This document shows, in pieces, positions 25,841 through 32,953 of a DNA stretch of 35,855 bases. Under the pieces are notes generated by a model. That model was not told where the DNA came from, ran no database searches, and was given only the letters and a program-made list of their open reading frames with translations. A program made the position numbers and the translations under genes. The DNA is from Cytophagales bacterium (GTDB lineage Bacteria > Bacteroidota > Bacteroidia > Cytophagales > Thermoflexibacteraceae). The stretch's first letter is position 1; each line of letters begins with the position of its first letter. Location of the stretch: NCBI GenBank assembly GCA_013298985.1, contig JAAFJS010000033.1:1-35855 (forward strand), given 5' to 3'.

Positions 25841-27175
25841 TTATAAATTAAAAAGTCCTTTATTCAATGCCTGCAAAGTATCTTTCTTGTCTTTGGAATC
25901 TATCAAAATAGATACATTATTTTTGCTTCCACCGTAGGAAATCATTTTGATAAGGACGTGTTCTAAGCTACTAAAAATCTTGTTGGCATAACCAATATGC
26001 TCACCCATAGAATCGCCCACTACACAAATAATAGATTGATTATCAGTAATTTCCACACTACTAAACTCGCCTAATTCAGCAATAATTTTGTCCAAATTTG
26101 TTGTATTGTCAATCGTAACCGAAACGCAAATTTCCGAAGTGGTAATCATATCAATCGGCGTTTTGTACTTTTCAAAGACGGCGAAAAGCGTGCGAAGAAA
26201 GCCATACGCCAAGAGCATACGCGTAGAACGGATATTGACCATGGTGATATTGTCTTTGGCGGCAATCGCTTTGATGTCCGAACTTGCTGATTTACTGGCA
26301 ATTACTGTTCCTTTCATCTCTGGTGCCATTGTGTTGAGAAGGCGAACAGGAATATTGCGCGCTTTGGCAGGCGTGATGGTAGAAGGGTGAAGGATTTTTG
26401 CACCAAAGTAAGCCAACTCCGCCGCCTCGTCAAAGGAAAGTTCGGCAATGGGAACGGTTTTATCTACTACGCGAGGGTCGTTGTTGTGCATTCCGTCTAT
26501 GTCTGTCCAGATTTGGATTTCATCTGCATAAATTGCCGCCCCTATCAGTGAGGCTGAGTAATCACTACCGCCGCGTTTGAGGTTATCTGTTTCACCAAAA
26601 GAATTTTTACAAATGTAGCCCTGCGTGATAAAGAGCAGATTATCAGGATATTTCTCTAATTCTATTTTCAAATTTTCTGAAATAAAATCTAATTCAGGCT
26701 CATTATTTTCATCAATTCGCATAAACTCTAAGGCATCAAGCAAAACGGATTTTACCTTGTTTTCCTCCAAAAAATATTGGAACATTGCCGTAGAAAGTTG
26801 CTCTCCTTTTGCCAACAAAATCCTCTCTTTCAGGCTACTGAACCGTTCTTTTTCCTTTGCCAGCGTCCTAATATGTCCAAAATGCGTATCCAGTAGGTGG
26901 CTCACTTTTTCCTTGATTTCGTCCGTTTGGTACAGTTCGCCAATCACTTTGCGGTATTTGAGTTCCATTTCCGTAATGACCAGAGCCGCCTGTGGGTAGT
27001 TTTTGGCATAAAGTAGCTCGCTGATATGCACCAAATTATTGGTCGTGCCAGACATGGCAGAAAGCACAATAATTCGTTGTTGGCTTTTAAGTTCCTCTGT
27101 ATTAATGAGTTCATTCACTCCTTTCATTCTTTCTGCCGAGCCAACAGAAGTGCCTCCAAATTTTAAAACTTTCAT
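25841..27175 (-). CDS. lysC: Aspartate kinase (monofunctional)
   Basis: Phosphorylates aspartate, the first step to Lys, Thr, Met and diaminopimelate. I chose the ATG at 27175 because the protein then begins with the kinase motif MKVLKFGGTSVGSAERM; the frame is open further upstream but codes an unrelated stretch. It has 444 residues. The amino-acid kinase domain is 1-285 with KFGGTS (5-10), RGGSDYSASLIG (201-212) and IWTDIDG (222-228), and two ACT domains (about 305-440) serve feedback control. The loop before GGSD reads LKRGGSD where LGRGGSD is usual. A second kinase, fused to homoserine dehydrogenase, lies 3 kb away, so the two may answer to different end products, here presumably Lys versus Thr. 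The symbol is by family; the feedback ligand is not readable. Confidence 0.9.
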   Translation of the reverse strand: MKVLKFGGTSVGSAERMKGVNELINTEELKSQQRIIVLSAMSGTTNNLVHISELLYAKNYPQAALVITEMELKYRKVIGELYQTDEIKEKVSHLLDTHFGHIRTLAKEKERFSSLKERILLAKGEQLSTAMFQYFLEENKVKSVLLDALEFMRIDENNEPELDFISENLKIELEKYPDNLLFITQGYICKNSFGETDNLKRGGSDYSASLIGAAIYADEIQIWTDIDGMHNNDPRVVDKTVPIAELSFDEAAELAYFGAKILHPSTITPAKARNIPVRLLNTMAPEMKGTVIASKSASSDIKAIAAKDNITMVNIRSTRMLLAYGFLRTLFAVFEKYKTPIDMITTSEICVSVTIDNTTNLDKIIAELGEFSSVEITDNQSIICVVGDSMGEHIGYANKIFSSLEHVLIKMISYGGSKNNVSILIDSKDKKDTLQALNKGLFNL

Positions 27176-27274
27176 TTTTACTTTTATTAGTGAAATAATG
27201 ATTTGATAAACTGCAAAATAAACAGATTGTAAAGAAATAGTCATTAAAAAAAGAGGTGAATGTAACTATTTTTT

Positions 27275-27282
27275 TACTTTTG
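27275..27282 (+). promoter_or_regulatory. Candidate -7 box (TACTTTTG) upstream of the Dabb gene
   Basis: TACTTTTG fits TAnnTTTG and lies 22 bp before the ATG at 27305. No clear TTTG is found about 19 bp upstream, so this is half a promoter only. Confidence 0.35.
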
Positions 27283-27304
27283 CTAAAAATTAATTCTTAT
27301 TTTT

Positions 27305-27712
27305 ATGAAAACACTTATTGTTAAAGTTATTTTATGTTCTATGTTGGGCTTGGCTACGCTATTTAGTGTAGGTTATACCCTCAAAACTCAAAACAAGAAA
27401 AAGAAGATGATGGCACATATTGTCTATTTTTGGGCAAAGCCTGACCTGTCGGCGGCTGACAAACAAAAATTTGAGGCAGGGCTAAATAGCCTGCTGAAAA
27501 TTAAGGCAGTGAAGATGGGTTATCTGGGCAAACCCTCTACTACTAAGCCGCGCGAAATAGTAGATAATTCATTCACACACTCTATGTTTTTGTTTTTTGA
27601 TGATGTTAAAGGGCATGATGCTTATCAGCTCGACCCTATACATACCGCCTTTGCTGCGGCTAATCAACAGTTTTGGACAAAAGTAATCGTACATGACTCT
27701 GATACCATGTAG
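27305..27712 (+). CDS. Exported or anchored Dabb-domain (stress-responsive alpha/beta barrel) protein
   Basis: A 135-residue protein. Residues 5-25 form a hydrophobic helix (signal or anchor). The rest is a Dabb domain: MMAHIVYFWAKPD, a helix with KFEAGLNSLLKI, then the family-typical SFTHSMFLFFDDVKGHDAYQLDPIHTAF and VHD. Dabb proteins form dimeric beta barrels; known members include stress-induced plant proteins and some cyclases or monooxygenase-like enzymes, so no reaction can be given. A second in-frame ATG pair before AHIVYF would give a cytoplasmic domain without the helix. It is divergent from lysC with about 130 bp between; the TACTTTTG box before it suggests its own promoter. Confidence 0.85.
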   Translation: MKTLIVKVILCSMLGLATLFSVGYTLKTQNKKKKMMAHIVYFWAKPDLSAADKQKFEAGLNSLLKIKAVKMGYLGKPSTTKPREIVDNSFTHSMFLFFDDVKGHDAYQLDPIHTAFAAANQQFWTKVIVHDSDTM

Positions 27713-27771
27713 ATTATATACTTTTTTGTTTTTGTTAAAACATTTTAACTTGATTTGGGTATATATTTGTA

Positions 27772-27877
27772 TAAGTAGTTATAAATTATTAGTTATGAGT
27801 TATGAATTATCACAAATGACTAATAATCAATATTTTATATAACAATTGTAATATAAACTAATTGGTGTAACTACTTA
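27772..27877. repeat. MITE-like element with perfect 10-bp TAAGTAGTTA ends, copy 2
   Basis: TAAGTAGTTA (27772-27781) faces TAACTACTTA (27868-27877). The interior aligns with 15483-15604. At 106 bp it is shorter than copy 1. It lies 40 bp before the start of the LolA-like gene and could bring promoter sequence, but no box is clear. Confidence 0.68.
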
Positions 27878-27917
27878 GAAGTTTATATCTTAAATTTTAA
27901 AACATAATTTATTCCAA

Positions 27918-28667
27918 ATGAAAAACGTAAAAAAAATTATTGGATTTGTATTATTCGCCTTGTTTGCTCAGGTTACCTTCGCGCAGACTGCTGATGAAAT
28001 CATAGAAAACTACCTGAAAGTAACGGGTGGCAAAGACAAATGGGCGGCTGTGAAATCAACCAAAATGCTCGGCAAAATGAAAACACAAGGGCAAGAACTG
28101 CCTACTACCATGCTTGGAAAATCAGCCAATAAGCAAAAATTATTTATTTCTGTAGGTGCTAACGTATTGGTCATCAATGCTTTTGATGGGAAAGAAGGCT
28201 GGAAATCCAGCATGATGACTGGCAAGGCAGAAAAAATGGAAGCAGAAGACAATGAAAATGCCTCTAAAGAAATGGATTTCCCTGAGCCTTTTTTGAACTA
28301 CAAAGACAAAGGGTACACCATCACGCTGGAAGGCGAGGAAACGATAGAAGGTTCTGCCTGCCATAAAATCAAATTGACCAAAAAGCCTATGAAAGTAAAT
28401 GGAAAAGAGGAGGAAAATTTTAGTCATTACTTTTTTAACAAAGAAAGTGGCGTGCCTATGATGATGAGAAAGACAGAGAAAAAAGGACAAATGAAAGGCG
28501 TTGCGATTGACATTTTTGTAAGTGATTATCAAGAAGTGAATGGTTTGTTTTTCCCTTTTACAATAACTCAAAAAGTGAATGGAACTACAGCGGCTGTAAT
28601 AGCTTTCGAAAAAATAGAAGTTGATACAGACATAGATGACAAAGAATTTGCTTTCCCACAAAACTAA
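27918..28667 (+). CDS. Periplasmic LolA-like (outer-membrane lipoprotein-sorting-like) protein
   Basis: A 249-residue exported protein with a signal peptide (1-22, cut after FAQ or AQT) and then a LolA/LppX-like fold: TADEIIENYLKVTGGKDKWAAVKS at the N terminus, several amphipathic strands (GWKSSMM, YTITLEGEETIEGSACHKIKLT), a strand pair HYFFNKESGVPMMMR, and FVSDYQEVNGLFFPFTITQKVNG near the end. This is the pattern of the Bacteroidota family annotated as outer membrane lipoprotein-sorting protein; these are not the true LolA carrier and their ligand is unknown. It is monocistronic, with a strong terminator 37 bp behind the stop. Confidence 0.82.
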   Translation: MKNVKKIIGFVLFALFAQVTFAQTADEIIENYLKVTGGKDKWAAVKSTKMLGKMKTQGQELPTTMLGKSANKQKLFISVGANVLVINAFDGKEGWKSSMMTGKAEKMEAEDNENASKEMDFPEPFLNYKDKGYTITLEGEETIEGSACHKIKLTKKPMKVNGKEEENFSHYFFNKESGVPMMMRKTEKKGQMKGVAIDIFVSDYQEVNGLFFPFTITQKVNGTTAAVIAFEKIEVDTDIDDKEFAFPQN

Positions 28668-28703
28668 TCTTTTAATCGTTTCTGTGGTAAGATACTAATA
28701 AAG

Positions 28704-28760
28704 ACGTTCTTATGAATTTGGGCAAAGTTTATAACACCAAATTCGTAAGAACGTTTTTTT
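28704..28760 (+). terminator. Rho-independent terminator of the LolA-like gene
   Basis: ACGTTCTTATGAATTTGG (28704-28721) pairs with 28737-28754 over 18 bp with one G-T pair, loop 15 bases, followed by seven T. Confidence 0.85.
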
Positions 28761-28808
28761 ATTAATTTGTAACAATTACATCAACAAAAATAAAAGTTCT
28801 ATTGTTTA

Positions 28809-29081
28809 GTGCCGTTAGGCACGACAGCTTTGTAGAAAATTTAGGATAAATTACATTTTAATAAGTCCCGTTAGGGACGACACAAATATTTGGTAGTTAA
28901 TTAGTTACGTCCCTAACGGGACTTTTATCCATTGTTTTTTATTGATTTCTACAAAGCGTACGTCCCTAACGGGACTTTTATCCATTGTTTTTTATTGATT
29001 TCTACAAAGCGTACGTCCCTAACGGGACTTTTATCCATTGTTTTTTATTGATTTCTACAAAGCGTACGTCCCTAACGGGAC
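28809..29081. repeat. Four-hairpin element 3, expanded to six hairpins
   Basis: Reverse hairpins are at 28809-28822 (GTGCC, loop GTTA, GGCAC) and 28865-28878 (GTCCC, loop GTTA, GGGAC). Forward hairpins (GTCCC, loop TAAC, GGGAC) are at 28909, 28962, 29015 and 29068. TTTGTAGAAAA follows the first, and GATTTCTACAAAG precedes the last three. The rev-rev-fwd-fwd plan and the spacing of 53-56 bp match elements 1 and 2 and the ends of the transposase element. Together with the terminator at 28704-28760 it fills the 448-bp gap before the convergent GT14 gene. Confidence 0.82.
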
Positions 29082-29082
29082 T
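28908..29082. repeat. 53-bp perfect tandem repeat (3.3 units)
   Basis: Units start at 28908, 28961 and 29014, with a 16-base partial unit at 29067. Each unit holds the GTCCC-TAAC-GGGAC hairpin, a linker with ATTGTTTTTTATTG, and the TTTCTACAAAG box. No difference was seen between the units, so the expansion is recent or kept even by recombination. Confidence 0.92.
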
Positions 29083-29115
29083 GTGATAATACAAAATACA
29101 TTTAAATTTGTTGAA

Positions 29116-30066
29116 CTACTTATTTGCCAATAACATCTCATCTATTTTATTGAGAACGGTCATGTCGTTTTCCGCCTCAAATTTGCGGGCGATAAATTTC
29201 TCTGATGCCATCATTTGCGGTATATCTGCCAAGCCAACATTGTTTGGGTGGTCAGATTTTGTAGCTCCCCAGTTAATATAATGCAAAGATTGATTGACAA
29301 TATTTTCCTTGATGGCTTTTTCTTCTGCATTGAGCAAAAGTGATTGGAAAAACATCTCATCAGGAATGTGGGTGTATTTGAAGTAATTATAAAAACGCGT
29401 ATCTTTTGCTAACTCACCTAATATGTACTTCACAGCCTCCATAGACAAAGTACACCACTGAGAGCCATAATAAGGAGTTTTAGAAGGAATAAATTTTCTT
29501 GGGTATGGTTTTGCACTGGGCAAAAAACCAGTTAAACGTTTTATTAACAACCACTTGCCCTGTTTGGCATGAGCAGAGCGCACTTTCAAAAAAGAAAAAA
29601 GCGGAAAAGCAAGGTGCAGCTTGCGCGTGAAAATGAGATGGTAATAACTCAATCGGTCTAAGCCTCCATGCGCGATGGAAGGCGTAGGCATGGAAAAATA
29701 TTCTATAAAAGTCTTTTGTGGGTGTTGGAAGAGAAAGGCTTGGTATAGCTCGGCAGTTTTGATGGGGTAGTCCTGCCCACTCATCAGGGTAACGTGCGAA
29801 ATAGTTTCGCCCAAAGCCGCAATTTCTTTCAGCCCATTAAGTGTAGCTCTTATCATATTGAAGCCTCCCCAAACAATATTTTTTCTCTCCTTCACAAAAT
29901 GCAAACGAGCCGAAGCTATCTCAGAAAGTGCCTGTTCAAAAGGCTCTTGTGCTGCTTTCTGGTCAATATGTATAAAAAACAAAGCATCTTTTGTATCCAA
30001 TCGACTCACTAAACGAGCCAACTGCTTTGGGTTTTTGTGGGCAAGTATCAAGTAGGCAAATTTCAT
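29116..30066 (-). CDS. Core-2/I-branching-type glycosyltransferase (GT14 family)
   Basis: A 316-residue cytoplasmic or membrane-associated sugar transferase of the family named after beta-1,6-N-acetylglucosaminyltransferases. It starts with the family-typical KFAYLILAHKNPKQLARLVSRL and FFIHIDQK (nucleotide-sugar domain). VWGGFNMIRATLNGLKE (65-81), LMSGQDYPIK (94-103), YYGSQWCTLSMEAVKYIL (about 200-217) and the acidic HIPDEMFFQSLLLN (about 234-247), which holds the presumed catalytic Glu, follow. There is no membrane helix. Bacterial members act in exopolysaccharide or O-antigen assembly; donor and acceptor cannot be told. It stands alone between the lipoprotein-like gene and the thrA gene, with no other sugar genes adjacent. 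Confidence 0.9.
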   Translation of the reverse strand: MKFAYLILAHKNPKQLARLVSRLDTKDALFFIHIDQKAAQEPFEQALSEIASARLHFVKERKNIVWGGFNMIRATLNGLKEIAALGETISHVTLMSGQDYPIKTAELYQAFLFQHPQKTFIEYFSMPTPSIAHGGLDRLSYYHLIFTRKLHLAFPLFSFLKVRSAHAKQGKWLLIKRLTGFLPSAKPYPRKFIPSKTPYYGSQWCTLSMEAVKYILGELAKDTRFYNYFKYTHIPDEMFFQSLLLNAEEKAIKENIVNQSLHYINWGATKSDHPNNVGLADIPQMMASEKFIARKFEAENDMTVLNKIDEMLLANK

Positions 30067-30183
30067 ATCTATAAGTTTTTAAAACAGCAATAAATTTACA
30101 TAAAGTTAAAAACAAAACTAAGAAACGCAAAAAATGAATGAATACTTACCGCCTTATTTTCTTAATAAAAATTAGGGTTTTCG

Positions 30184-30224
30184 CTTTGCGGAGTGTTTCA
30201 TACAGTATTCAACACCCCGCAAAG
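30184..30224. repeat. Dispersed hairpin repeat, GCGG-GTGTT type, copy 2
   Basis: CTTTGCGGAGTGTT pairs with AACACCCCGCAAAG around a loop containing CATACAGTATTC. The core matches 13869-13908. It lies 13 bp past the thrA stop on the minus strand and could slow or end its transcript, but the T run behind it is interrupted (GCGAAAACCCTAATTTTT). Confidence 0.6.
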
Positions 30225-30237
30225 ACGATTTGAATTT

Positions 30238-32682
30238 CTACAAATAATTGGCAATGCGTATCATGTCTGCAAAAACACCTGCGGCAGTAACTTCTGCGCC
30301 TGCGCCTGCGCCTTTGACCAAAAGCGGGCGTTCAGGATAGCGGGCAGTCGTGAACGCGATGATATTGTCGCTACCAGAAAGCTGAAAAAATGGGTGTTCT
30401 CTGCCCACTGCCTGCAAGGAAATGTCTGCTTTCCCTTTCTCAAACTTGGCGATACAGCGCAATATCTTGCCTTCTTTTTCTGCATTGGCACGCATTTCCT
30501 CAAAATAAGCATCAGACTTTTCCAATTCCGTAAAAAACTCCTCCACAGAGGGTGCTTTTGCACAGCTTTCTGGGATAAAACCATGAATGGCAATATCTTT
30601 ATTTTCCATTGCGTAGCCACACTCGCGGGTCAGAATCAAGATTTTGCGGGCTACATCAGAGCAACTGAGGTCTTCGCGCGGGTCAGGCTCAGTAAAGCCT
30701 TTGAGTTTTGCCTCTTTGACCACTTCGCTAAATTTTTTGGTGCTGTCAAAAGTGTTGAAAATGAAGGACAATGTGCCAGAAAGTACCGCCTCAATTTTCA
30801 TAATTTTATCGCCACTATTCACCAAATCGCGCAAAGTGCTGATGACGGGCAAAGCCGCGCCTACATTGGTTTCGTAGAGATAGACGACATCATGTTTTTT
30901 TGCCAATTCCTTCAAATTGGTATATTGCTGATAGCCACTTGATGAGGCTATTTTGTTGGGCGTAACGATAGAAATGCTTTCTGAAAGAATTTGCTCGTAA
31001 AAGTTTGATACTGTGCCACTTGCCGTATTATCAATAAAAACCGAGTTGGGCAAGTTTAGCGTTATCATGTCTTGCATGAAGGCTTCCATGCTCATTTGCT
31101 CAGGCGAATTTGCCAACTGGTCTTTCCATGATGCCAAATCAATGCCATTGGCATCTGTGGTTTTCTTTTTGCTATTTGCCAAGCCAATCACCTTAAAATC
31201 AATGTTATACTCTTTAAGCAAATAGTTTTTTTGCTCTTGGACTTGTTTTAAAAGCGTGCTTCCTATCAAGCCCACCCCCACCATAAATACATTTATTACT
31301 TTGATGTCAGAGAGAAAAAATGCCTGATGCAAGGCACGCAAAGCCTTTACTTCGTCTTGTTTTTGAATCACTACTGAGATATTGAGTTCGGACGAGCCTT
31401 GCGCGATGGCAGAAATATTAATACCGTTTTTGCCCAAAGATTGGAACATTTTACCTGCGACTCCTGATGTTTTTTTCATGTTTTCGCCCACAATCGCGAC
31501 GATAGCAAGGTCGTATTCTGCTACAATTTTATCTATTTCACTTCTTTCTATTTCAGGCGCAAACTCCATATTTATCAGCTTTACTGCGCTTTGTGCATCT
31601 TCGGGCTTGACCGCAAAGCAGATGGAATGTTCGGAAGATGCCTGTGTAATCAAAATAACGCTGATACTGTCTTTTGCCAGCGCACCAAAAAGGCGCGCTG
31701 AAACGCCCGCTACGCCTACCATACCGCTTCCCTGCACGCGCAGGAGGGCGATGTTGCCAATAGAAGTGATGCCCTTGACTGCCTTGTCTGAGGGGTTGTG
31801 TGTGCTGTCAATGATTGAACCTTTGAAAGCAGGGTTAAAGGTATTGCGAATAAAAATAGGCACATTTTTTTTCAGGGCAGGCACCATGGTAGGCGGATAA
31901 ATCACTTTTGCGCCAAAGTGCGAAAGTTCCATTGCTTCCTCATACGTCAGCGAAGGAACGGAAAATGCCTGCGCTACCTTGCGCGGGTCTGCCGTCATCA
32001 CGCCATCTACGTCAGTCCAAATCTCTATGGCTGAGGCACTTAGAGCCGCGCCAAAGATAGAAACGGTATAGTCAGAGCCGCCACGACCGAGAGTGGTCGT
32101 TACGCCTTCGGAAGTAGAGCCAATGAAACCCGTAGCCACTTGCAATTCGGCGTGCTGGGCAAAATATTCTTGAATCAATCTGTCTGTAAGCTCAAAATTA
32201 ACGGCGGCATTGGTGAAATTATTGTTGGTTTTGATGACCTTGCGCGTGTCCAAGTAAGCGGCGTTCAAGCCTGCATCTTTGGCGTATTCGCTAATAATAT
32301 AAGAAGAAAAGCGTTCCCCAAAGCTCACGATATTATCTAAGGTGCGCTTACTGAGTTCTTTGAGTAAAAAAATGCCTTCCAACAATTCTTCCAAATCGTT
32401 CAGCATATTTTTCACTTGGGCAACCACACTGCTTTGTCGCTTGATTTCAATGAGTTCTTTTGCCGCCTCAATATGCTTTTTTTCAATGTCTTTGAATAGT
32501 TCTTTGTAGCTTTCATCACCTTTCTCGGCACGTTTAGCGGTAGCAATGAGCTGGTCAGTAATGCCACCAAAAGCAGAACATACAACGACTCTGGCTTGTT
32601 TGTCAGCTTTGACGATTTCTATCACGTTGCGGATACGTTCGGGAGTCTGCACCGAAGAACCGCCAAATTTTAACACCTTCAT
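30238..32682 (-). CDS. thrA: Bifunctional aspartokinase / homoserine dehydrogenase
   Basis: Carries out the first and third steps of the aspartate pathway to threonine and methionine. The ATG at 32682 gives 814 residues beginning MKVLKFGGSSVQTPERI; the frame is open for 22 more codons upstream, but these overlap the promoter. The kinase domain is 1-290 (KFGGSS 5-10, GRGGSDYT 199-206, IWTDVDGVM 221-229), tandem ACT domains about 310-460 (QGSGMVGVAGVSARLF, VVGEN-like VGENMKKTSG), then homoserine dehydrogenase 463-814. That part has the NAD(P) motif GVGLIGS (469-475), TPNK (574-577), LSGTLSFIFN (634-643) and GAGAGAEVTAAGVFADM near the end. The layout is the usual fused ThrA; thrB and thrC are not adjacent. 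It is probably feedback-controlled by threonine through the ACT domains. Confidence 0.96.
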   Translation of the reverse strand: MKVLKFGGSSVQTPERIRNVIEIVKADKQARVVVCSAFGGITDQLIATAKRAEKGDESYKELFKDIEKKHIEAAKELIEIKRQSSVVAQVKNMLNDLEELLEGIFLLKELSKRTLDNIVSFGERFSSYIISEYAKDAGLNAAYLDTRKVIKTNNNFTNAAVNFELTDRLIQEYFAQHAELQVATGFIGSTSEGVTTTLGRGGSDYTVSIFGAALSASAIEIWTDVDGVMTADPRKVAQAFSVPSLTYEEAMELSHFGAKVIYPPTMVPALKKNVPIFIRNTFNPAFKGSIIDSTHNPSDKAVKGITSIGNIALLRVQGSGMVGVAGVSARLFGALAKDSISVILITQASSEHSICFAVKPEDAQSAVKLINMEFAPEIERSEIDKIVAEYDLAIVAIVGENMKKTSGVAGKMFQSLGKNGINISAIAQGSSELNISVVIQKQDEVKALRALHQAFFLSDIKVINVFMVGVGLIGSTLLKQVQEQKNYLLKEYNIDFKVIGLANSKKKTTDANGIDLASWKDQLANSPEQMSMEAFMQDMITLNLPNSVFIDNTASGTVSNFYEQILSESISIVTPNKIASSSGYQQYTNLKELAKKHDVVYLYETNVGAALPVISTLRDLVNSGDKIMKIEAVLSGTLSFIFNTFDSTKKFSEVVKEAKLKGFTEPDPREDLSCSDVARKILILTRECGYAMENKDIAIHGFIPESCAKAPSVEEFFTELEKSDAYFEEMRANAEKEGKILRCIAKFEKGKADISLQAVGREHPFFQLSGSDNIIAFTTARYPERPLLVKGAGAGAEVTAAGVFADMIRIANYL

Positions 32683-32717
32683 AAATAGTAAAATGTAATT
32701 TACACAAAATTGAGGTG

Positions 32718-32749
32718 CAAAAGTAGGGGGAAAAAGGAATGAAAGCAAA
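32718..32749 (-). promoter_or_regulatory. Promoter of thrA, Bacteroidota type
   Basis: On the minus strand TTTG (32746-32749) is followed after 20 bases by TACTTTTG (32718-32725). This fits TTTG-N19-21-TAnnTTTG, the primary-sigma promoter of Bacteroidota. Transcription would start near 32711, leaving a leader of about 29 bases, too short for a peptide-type attenuator. Confidence 0.62.
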
Positions 32750-32953
32750 AACGATAGACAAATTTCAAAAAAAGTGCATCTTATTTTTTCCTTTTTCCAC
32801 TGACTTGCCGATTAAAAAAGCCTATTCGTCTAATTCCGTTTTGGAAGTGCAACAAAAACTGTTCTTTTGTGTTTAGATTCATATATCAAAACCTGTAAGC
32901 ACAATTTTTTTAACTATCTATTTTTATAAAAATTTGAACACAATCAAAAAAGC

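Noticed and set aside
28908-29082. Regular repeats that could suggest a CRISPR array
   Set aside because: The 53-bp units are contiguous and identical with no variable spacers, and no cas gene is present. They are tandem copies of a hairpin module.
32683-32748. Longer thrA protein starting at 32748
   Set aside because: The extra 22 codons cover the TTTG/TACTTTTG promoter and lack similarity to the kinase start, which is MKVLKFGGSS.
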